Shown here piece after piece: positions 57,433 through 64,000 of a DNA stretch of 64,000 bases (position 1 is the stretch's first letter; every line of letters starts with the position of its first letter). This stretch comes from Brevipalpus yothersi. Its lineage: Eukaryota > Arthropoda > Arachnida > Trombidiformes > Tenuipalpidae. The notes under the pieces are model-generated. The model saw only the letters and a program-made list of their open reading frames with translations, was not told the DNA's origin and did no database searches. Position numbers and translations under genes: made by a program. The stretch spans positions 1-64,000 of the forward strand of contig QZCP01000030.1 in NCBI GenBank assembly GCA_003956705.1, given 5' to 3'.

Positions 57433-59101
57433 CACACTTGATATATTGTAGAAGTTGAAATTTGGACACAAACGGAATAGTAAAAAACTTTTCGCCTCAA
57501 TTGGTGACACTTTTAACTTGAGTTTGTGTGTGTGCCCACATTGAAAGTTGATATTATCGATGTCTATCCCATAGCCGATGGTTGCTTAATCACAGGCCGA
57601 TTGTGGGTGGCCCATAATACACATACATACATGGAGAAGGAGAGTTTTCAAAATTTGGGCTTGTAAAAGAGACCGAAAGAGAAAGAGAAAGAGAGAGAGA
57701 GAGAAGCAAACAAGAGGATGAACACTGAAGCGAAGATAAACGCTTTGAAACGGACCAAGAAAAAAAGGAAAAAAGTTGACCAACAAGTAAATGTAAAAAC
57801 TTTCTCTATTACAAATTATCTCTCATTCAGACACACTTTTTGTAATATGTAATGAAAAGTATCAATCAATTAACACAATTCATATGTCTTGTCGTCTCAC
57901 AGATATGAGTTTGATAACAAAAAATTAAATACATTAAATACTCTCTGCCCGAAAGATAAAATCGGCTATATGTTGCCCAGCCAGCAACTGTTGTGTATAC
58001 ACATGAGAAGAAAGAAGAAAGAGAGGGGAGAGAGAGAGAGAGAGAGCAATGGGCTCGCTCGCTTACGGCCAAAGCGGCTGAGAAAAGAGAGAGACTAGAA
58101 AGAGACTAGAAAGAGACTAGAAAGAGACTAGAAAGAGAGAAAGAGAGAGAAAGAGAGAAAAGAAAGAGAGAAAAGAGGCTTCATCAATGGGCTAGTGTAT
58201 ACATGTTCGAAGCGCGGTCTTAGCATTCCGCAAAGCATAGCATAGCATAGATTCAGCTAGCTTCTTGGGCTCAGAGAATGTGGAACAGGTTTAGCTTGGA
58301 AGTTCTAGGTTCTGGTGAACATCATTGGAAAAAAAAGATGGATGAGGAGAGTGAAAAAAGAAACTCCCATGATGGGAGTTTTGAAAGAGAAAGAGAGAGA
58401 GAGAGAGAGAAAGAGAAAGAGAGGCTGATAAGGACCAGGAAGGGGCCACCATAGGATTCCTCAAATTCTCCGGGGTAAGGAGATTTCTTTGAAAGGAATA
58501 CATGTATTGGGAGAGTGACTTGGAAATGTGATATGTCTTACAACGAACGCAATATACACTGTGTGAGGACATTCTTTTTCAGTTTGTACATGCTTGACAG
58601 TCCTTCTCGACTGGCTACAGTGTGGGTGTTCTTGGTCGGAAAGTGTAGTATTCATCCAGACCGAATCAATTTCCTGATGAATTATCAGAAAATAAACAGC
58701 ATAATAATAATAATGATGATGGGAAAAAAATGTCATCATCAGAACCGTTCAAAATTATGATTAGCTACTGTTTAGATGATTCCAGTATCTTTTCCGTTCT
58801 CTAAAATTGTATGTTAACTTGAGAGACTTTTCGGGTCAAAATATGTTTTGATCATTTGCCTCATAAAAAGTCTCTGCAAGGAATTCAAAAGAATGGTAGA
58901 CTTCAGATGGGATAAATTATCAAAATTCGAAATGATCAAAGTTTCATGATGAAACTTTTTTTCAGTTTTCAATGAGACTGACACTTCAGCCACCAGGAGG
59001 ATCAGAAACAGACACAGAAGTAAACATTATCTCAACATTTTCGGAAAACATTTGAAAATATGATATTTTCATGATGAAACTTTTATCATCATCATTCAGG
59101 G
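57433..59101. promoter_or_regulatory. Divergent intergenic region, SMO and TM2D1
   Basis: 1.67 kb with no gene supported. It contains GA-rich stretches and an 11-bp minisatellite at 58091-58134. A GC-richer spot near 58045-58080 and 58200-58260 stands out slightly and could be promoter sequence. Confidence 0.45.
58091..58134 (+). repeat. 11-bp minisatellite, four perfect copies
   Basis: GAGACTAGAAA repeated four times without mismatch, followed by a GAAA/GA-rich tail to about 58180. Confidence 0.93.
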
Positions 59102-59808
59102 ATGGAGATTAGATCGATAAAATGTGCTGTATATTCTTTAAACAATTTGACAATTGTGATTGTAAGTTTTTTGATGATCATCTGTCCCCATGTATCATCA
59201 GAAGTTCCATCACCTCAAGTCTCATCATCTAGTCACATTGGTGACCGTAAAGCGATATCAATTAATTGTTCCAAGCCACTGATGGCTACATATTATTGTG
59301 AGCTACCGCAAATTGATCCTGAAACTCAACAGCCGGTGAATTGTGGTAAAAACAATAGGGCAAAGATCAATTGTTCACTGTATGATGGATTTTATTGTGA
59401 TGGACAAAAGAATATTACCTCTTTTGAGAGAGAAATTGAATGTTTATATACAAATGGATATCATTTTGAAACAGCCCTACTTTTGTCCATTTTTCTAGGT
59501 AAGCAATCGACATGTCAGGTTGATCCAATCAATGAGTCCATGAATCAATCATTTCAAGTTGTTCCATTTTGTTCACAGGAATGTTCGGTGCTGACAGATT
59601 CTATCTTGGATATCCAGCAATAGGGCTGTTGAAGCTGTGCACTTTTGGATGTTTTTTTATTCTTCAATTCATAGATGTGATTCTCATCGCTCTTCAAGTT
59701 CTCAAGCCTGTAGATAACTCTAATTATATCATGAAATATTATGGACCTCGGCTGAAAATACTTTATGCAGACAATGATACGTTCCCCTTGAGTAGGAATG
59801 AGCTGTGA
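59102..59808 (+). CDS. TM2D1: TM2 domain-containing protein 1
   Basis: Two-pass membrane protein of the TM2D family; the human protein was found as a beta-amyloid-binding protein, and the Drosophila family members (almondex, amrita, biscotti) act in Notch signalling. Exons 59102-59498 and 59579-59808 give 208 aa (human 207). An N-terminal signal segment is followed by an ectodomain with paired cysteines (YYCELPQIDPETQQPVNC ... FYCDG), then two helices (ETALLLSIFLG and LLKLCTFGCFFILQFIDVIL) joined by a loop with the family's DRF motif (FGADRFYLGYPAIG). The C-terminus reads YIMKYYGPRLKILYADN, close to human YIIDYYGTRLTRLSITN, which identifies TM2D1 rather than TM2D2 or TM2D3. The intron is 80 nt. 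It converges on the ING gene with 329 bp between stops. Confidence 0.92.
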
Positions 59809-60137
59809 TAAATCAAGTGTAAATTAAAAAAAAATATTTGATACACTCTAGTACAATTATTATTGACAAAAAATTGACTTTCCATTAATTGACGAAAACC
59901 TCTCCTTCTGTTCGAGATTAGTTTACCCACTAGCCAATATTCCATTCCACCAGTACAGTTCTCAACAACGTAGTGGAAAATTTGATGAACAAAATTTTTC
60001 ACCAACAGAGTTTGATTGCAAGTTGATATACAATTCATACCAGAACGAGAATACTCACATGCGTCAGTCATGGACAGGAAGATATTTTTTAAGTGAAAAG
60101 AAGATTGCGTGAACAGAAACCACCATGAATAAAAAGT
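59809..60137. other. Convergent 3' region, TM2D1 and ING
   Basis: 329 bp between two convergent stop codons; no gene. The two 3' UTRs probably abut or overlap. Confidence 0.6.
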
Positions 60138-60890
60138 TTATCTCTTCTTCCTCTCATTTGTACATTTGGAGCAATACCACTTTCCTTTTGGTTTTGTTGT
60201 CAGACCAACACAAGCAAAATGGAACCACTCGATGGGACAATCAGGATTATCACAGCCAATCATTTCTCCATACGATACTTGATGACATACACAATATGTA
60301 GGCTCATTTGGATCCACAGGCATATCAAGAACATCAGTAGCTCCAGTGATTGATGCCAGAAGGGAAGTTTCAGGTACTTGAAGAGCAGTTTCAGGATTAA
60401 GTTTTTGCTTCTTCTTCATTCTTTCTTTATCCTCCTCCACTACACTCTTTGGACTTGTTAATTTCTTTTGCTGCTTTTGAACACCACGTCCTTTCTTTTT
60501 GGCCTCATCACCCGTCGGACTAACAGCTGCTCCTGAATTGAAAAGAATTTTCTCTTTCAATTCGGCTTCCAATTTAGCCAACTCCGAATCCAATCGACGA
60601 ATATGTTTATCAATCATTTCATATGTTTGCATGGACAATTGAACTTTATCATCACTCAATTCTTTGGCTTTTCCGAACATACTTCGAATTTCTTTAAATT
60701 TTCCACCTTTCTCTTTACTACTCAATCCATGGGCACTTTCCATATAACTTTCTGATTCACTATTAATTTTACGAATCAATTCTTGAGTTTTTTCATCCAA
60801 ATCTCTCATCAAAGTAAAATTACGCTGAAGATCTGATGGAAGCGTATCTAAGCTCTCTAAAAAATGTTCCAAATACGATTTGGCCATCAT
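60138..60890 (-). CDS. ING5: Inhibitor of growth protein, ING4/ING5 type
   Basis: Chromatin reader subunit of HBO1 (and, for ING5, MOZ/MORF) histone acetyltransferase complexes. Single exon, 250 aa (human ING4 249, ING5 240). The N-terminal ING helical domain spans about 1-110: YLEHFLESLDTLPSDLQRNF, LMRDLDEKTQELIRKINSE and the conserved KVQLSMQTYEMIDKHIRRLD. A basic linker (KKKGRGVQKQQKK, RMKKKQK) is a likely nuclear localisation signal. The PHD finger near the end (YCVCHQVSYGEMIGCDNPDC and IEWFHFACVGLTTKPKGKWYCSKC) has the full Cys4-His-Cys3 set and the Tyr and Trp residues that cage trimethylated H3K4; a polybasic KKR ends the chain. Arthropods generally have one gene for the vertebrate ING4/ING5 pair, so the symbol is approximate. 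Two ATGs are adjacent at the start. Confidence 0.93.
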   Translation of the reverse strand: MMAKSYLEHFLESLDTLPSDLQRNFTLMRDLDEKTQELIRKINSESESYMESAHGLSSKEKGGKFKEIRSMFGKAKELSDDKVQLSMQTYEMIDKHIRRLDSELAKLEAELKEKILFNSGAAVSPTGDEAKKKGRGVQKQQKKLTSPKSVVEEDKERMKKKQKLNPETALQVPETSLLASITGATDVLDMPVDPNEPTYCVCHQVSYGEMIGCDNPDCPIEWFHFACVGLTTKPKGKWYCSKCTNERKKR

Positions 60891-61825
60891 TTGGAAAAAA
60901 ACAATTTTTCTCTCTCTCTAATCAACACTAATTAATTGATGATTAATCTTTGAACTTAGCATGCAACTTAAATGTTGCAATCACAATCAATCGGCTCATC
61001 TTTTGTAACATTACAGTCAAAGATCACATATTTTTCAAACTGAACACACACACATTAAACTTACTTCTATTATTACTTCCTTATGGCGCCAAATTCAAAA
61101 CATCGAAGCTTATTCAGAAAGAAGTCAATTTTTAATGTGTGCGCACTTGCTAAAACACAAAACCAAAAACATTGAGATTGCAATGATGCAATTGATTCAC
61201 TTTTTTTTCATTTTCATTGATCCCGTAAAAGGTGTGTAATTGTTTGTGTCCATCATTGATTGGGGTTGGGAAATTTTTTTTTCATAGTGTCTCGCATTTA
61301 TTGTGTGTATATTGAGGTGATTCAATTCGTGATGATTTATACAATCAAATTTAACCACCTGTTCAGTTGATTATTACATGGTACATTTTTATGACTCACA
61401 TTTGACAGTTGAAGTATCAACTTTTATCATCTTCTCAGGTGAGAAATGAAAACATTTTTCATTCTGGCTCAATTTGAATTGAAATTATTCATTGATTGTT
61501 GAGTAGACTCAAATCGTTGCTCAAACATACATTCTTATCATCAATCTTGAATCTTTTCCCACAGATTTCGGAGTCTGATGATATTGTGTTTCAACTTTCT
61601 CTCTCTCTCTCCCATGATTCGATGCTTGATGTCAAATTTTACTCTCTTTCTCTTCTAATGCAAATTGATCGGCATTATATCATCACCATCATGTCTCTTG
61701 AATGATTATGAAAAAGAGAATTCAAGTTTTCCATCAATTGTAATCAATTATGAACAATAATTGTTCAACCCACCGATGATCTATTTAAATTACTGAATTA
61801 ATTGTTCGTTGATGAAATCATCATC
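60891..61825. promoter_or_regulatory. Divergent region, ING and ZDHHC genes
   Basis: 935 bp between divergent start codons with no gene supported. A leader exon for ZDHHC could lie here, because the human protein has a longer N-terminus. Confidence 0.45.
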
Positions 61826-62829
61826 ATGATAGACAAGCACAATCGATGTCTGGGTGGACTTTGGTTCGTCCAAGATATATGTGGAATTATTTGCGCTATT
61901 TTTACTTATTTTTTGATACTCTTTGCTCAATATGTAGTCATGATGTGTATTCTTCTTCCTGAAGAGAACTCTTTGTATAAGGTGGTAAATATTGTGATAT
62001 ATGAAATTCTTTTCTTTCTGGCAATCAGCAGTCATTTAAGGACAATGCTTACTGATCCAGGTGCAGTCCCAAGAGGAACTGCTACAAAAGAGGCTATTGA
62101 ATCTTTAGGTGAGTATTCAAGTGAATTCAAGAAGGAGTGAGGTTTAAACTTGATAATAATCATACTTCTATTTAAACAGGGCTTATAGAGGGGCAAGTGT
62201 TATACAAATGTCAAAAATGTTGCAGCATAAAACCAGAGCGGGCACATCATTGCTCTGTTTGTCAGAGATGCATCAGAAAGATGGATCATCACTGTCCATG
62301 GGTCAACAACTGTGTTGGATTGAATAATCAAAAATATTTTGTTCTCTTCACATTCTACATCATCTTACTATCAAGCCACTCATTATTTTTAGCTGTTTTT
62401 TCTCTGGTCAAATGTGTCGAAACCGATTGGAAGCGTAAGTGAATAAAATCATTCCCAAGCAAGGCGTGCAACTTAATGTCAAACTATTATCTTTTCGCAG
62501 AATGTGGTCCTAGACAAGCTGCTATCTCCTATATTCCAGCCCACGTAAATCCAACCCCATGGACCATAATTCTACTTGTTTGTTTGATTTTTGAAGGTCT
62601 ACTGTTCGCTATTTTCACAATGATTATGTTTGGAATCCAGATCCAAGGGATCTACAACAATGAGACTGGCATAGAGTCGCTAAAAAAGGAGAACAAATCG
62701 TGGAGAATGCGATCTTTTAAAAGTTTTCGCGATGTATTTGGGACTCGTTTCAATCTCACTTGGTTCTCACCTTTCACAAAACCCATAGTTGGAAGTAAAG
62801 TGGAAACAAGCTATTCCTATGCTGTATGA
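61826..62829 (+). CDS. ZDHHC3: Palmitoyltransferase ZDHHC3/ZDHHC7 (GODZ) type
   Basis: Golgi protein S-acyltransferase that moves palmitate from CoA to cysteines through an acyl-enzyme. Exons 61826-62108, 62180-62434 and 62501-62829 give 288 aa (human ZDHHC3 is 299-327). Two helices flank LTDPGAVPRGTATKEAIESL, the DPG motif with its long tail. The Cys-rich domain follows: YKCQKCCSIKPERAHHC, then CIRKMDHHCPWVNNC with the catalytic DHHC cysteine. Two more helices (YFVLFTFYIILLSSH and IILLVCLIFEGLLFAIF) and the TTxE-like region TGIESLKKENKSW follow. Human ZDHHC3 has an extra N-terminal tail of about 30 residues that is missing from the start chosen here. It converges on the DLG gene. Confidence 0.93.
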
Positions 62830-63254
62830 TAAAATCATCCATATCGTCATCCAGCTTTGTAGAAATCATCTGATTCATGTATCGAATTAAAAGAAGCAAT
62901 TGTATTTATGCCAAATAGTGGAGTTCCGATCATTCCGAAATTCTTATACTTATATTCTAGGTTCTCCGTTACTATCAGGGAATGTAGTGACAAGGCTCAG
63001 GATGAGGTAAGAGAAATAATTAGGTGTGAAGGAAAAAGTTTTCATGGCTATAAATAATAAGTTCTGATGATAAATGAAATTGTAAGTCTAATTCATGATC
63101 TGATGAACTGTGAAGAAGTTATAATCAAACAGTTCAGATGGATAATTGTTTTATTATTTGAGAACCATTTATTGAACAATGAGTTTTAATTGGTTCAAAT
63201 GCGTGCTTCGGGTTGAATACTCTGGATTTAAATGCATGGAAAATGTCACAATTC
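62830..63254. other. Convergent 3' region, ZDHHC and DLG
   Basis: 425 bp between convergent stop codons; no gene. Confidence 0.55.
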
Positions 63255-64000
63255 TTATTTTATCCATGTACTAGACTCTTTGGCTGGAACCCATATTATT
63301 GGTGAATCATTAAAACCTAAGAGAAAAAGAAAAGGAAAGGAACATATTAGATCTCATATGAAGTATTGGTTCCAGAAAGTTTATCACTTTTCGGATAACT
63401 TACTTATCACATTCTTGACTTTTGCAAGAATTTCATCATAACTTTCCCCAGTTATGATCGCAGCAAAGTACTCAGCGTACTCGTGCTCCAACTTCAGAGC
63501 ACGATCGTACATTTTTTTGGCCTCATCTTCGGGCAACCTTTTGCTCATATCCATAAGCGATGCTACCGACTTGGGCTTGATAAATATAGCTATCGGATGA
63601 AGCCCAGCAGCCTGTAATCGCTTGATTGCACTAGCACTAACATCGAGTATACAATGTTTGTCCTTCTCAGCCACCTCTCGTACACTAGCAACTGAAGTGC
63701 CGTAGAGATTATCGTTGTATTGACCTGCTTCAATGAACAGATGATTCTGAATATCTTTCTCCATCTGTTCTCGACTGGCAACAAAATGATAGTCACGTCC
63801 GTTCACCTCATGCTCTCTCGGTGGTCTCGTTGTGTGGGGAACACAAGATAGGAATCTATCTGGATAATCAGTGATCAAATCGTCATTGATCTTATCTTTC
63901 ATTGGCCCTAAAATAATAACGGGTCTTCGATAGTTGATCTCTTGCTGGGTGACAGGCTCGTATGATAGAACTGAGTCCTCCCTATGTTGCTCCGTTTCAG
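63255..64000 (-). CDS. DLG1: Discs large MAGUK scaffold, 3' end only (guanylate kinase-like domain)
   Basis: C-terminal part of a DLG-family scaffold that organises septate junctions, synapses and apicobasal polarity; the rest (L27/PDZ/SH3) lies beyond the right edge. Two exons are visible, 64000-63404 and 63316-63255. The GUK domain begins RRPVIILGPMKDKINDDL: the P-loop is degenerate, as in all DLG proteins, so it binds phosphoproteins and is not a kinase. HTTRPPREHEVNGRDYHFV and GQYNDNLYGTSVASVREVAE are hallmark DLG sequences. Reading straight on would stop at 63384, but a consensus donor (ATAA|GTAAGT) precedes that stop, and an 87-nt intron leads to a final exon encoding IIWVPAKESSTWIK, matching the human IWVPAKEKL end. 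The spliced ending is therefore preferred. Confidence 0.92.

Noticed and set aside
1..64000. CRISPR arrays, bacterial operons, rRNA or tRNA genes
   Set aside because: No direct-repeat and spacer pattern, no ribosome-binding-site structure and no recognisable rRNA or tRNA sequence was seen. The intron-bearing animal genes rule out a prokaryotic source. I did not run a covariance search, so a tRNA could have been missed.

Overview
This window is animal nuclear DNA. It is AT-rich, its genes carry short GT-AG introns (about 50 to 620 bp, several under 120 bp), and every recognisable product is a metazoan ortholog: Smoothened, Discs large, PTBP, DCAF6, JTB, TM2D1, ING4/5, a DHHC acyltransferase, HSDL2, MCRIP2, OGFOD3, ANKMY2, topoisomerase 3-alpha and a RhoGAP. 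The compact genes, intron-poor coding regions, secreted low-complexity proteins and long (GA)n/(CT)n microsatellites fit a small-genome arthropod. An acariform mite is my best guess, but this is inference and no marker in the window proves it.

Layout. From 1 to about 21.7 kb I can support no protein-coding gene. The stretch is dominated by (GA)n/(CT)n arrays and holds a 488-base assembly gap at 12874-13361, flanked by (CT)n on both sides. From 21.7 to 30.4 kb: topoisomerase 3-alpha (minus), with a spliced 5' exon that carries a small membrane-peptide ORF; PTBP (minus, five coding exons including a 34-nt exon); and HSDL2 (plus), which diverges from PTBP. From 31.1 to 40.6 kb is the most unusual block: an inverted, decayed copy of the 5' end of ANKMY2; two secreted repeat proteins on the minus strand (341 and 342 aa) that share N- and C-terminal cysteine modules around unrelated low-complexity middles; intact ANKMY2 between them; and an MCRIP2-like gene on plus. 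From 41.9 to 64 kb genes are dense: OGFOD3, an orphan membrane protein, an SH3-RhoGAP, JTB, DCAF6, Smoothened, TM2D1, ING4/5, ZDHHC3/7 and the 3' end of discs large, which runs off the right edge.

Most neighbours are housekeeping or signalling genes with no operon-like relation. Smoothened and ANKMY2 both belong to Hedgehog biology in vertebrates, TM2D proteins to Notch biology, and DLG to cell polarity. I rebuilt the exon chains by hand from splice signals and protein continuity. Where exons are listed with a final length, the coding sum is divisible by three and ends at one stop codon.

Main candidates for follow-up: (1) the paralogous secreted repeat-protein pair, which I cannot place in any family I know; (2) the small ORF whose stop overlaps the TOP3A start codon (TGATG) in the spliced leader; (3) a 34-nt PTBP exon, with CU-rich flanks, matching the autoregulatory exon of vertebrate PTBP1; (4) the inverted ANKMY2 fragment.
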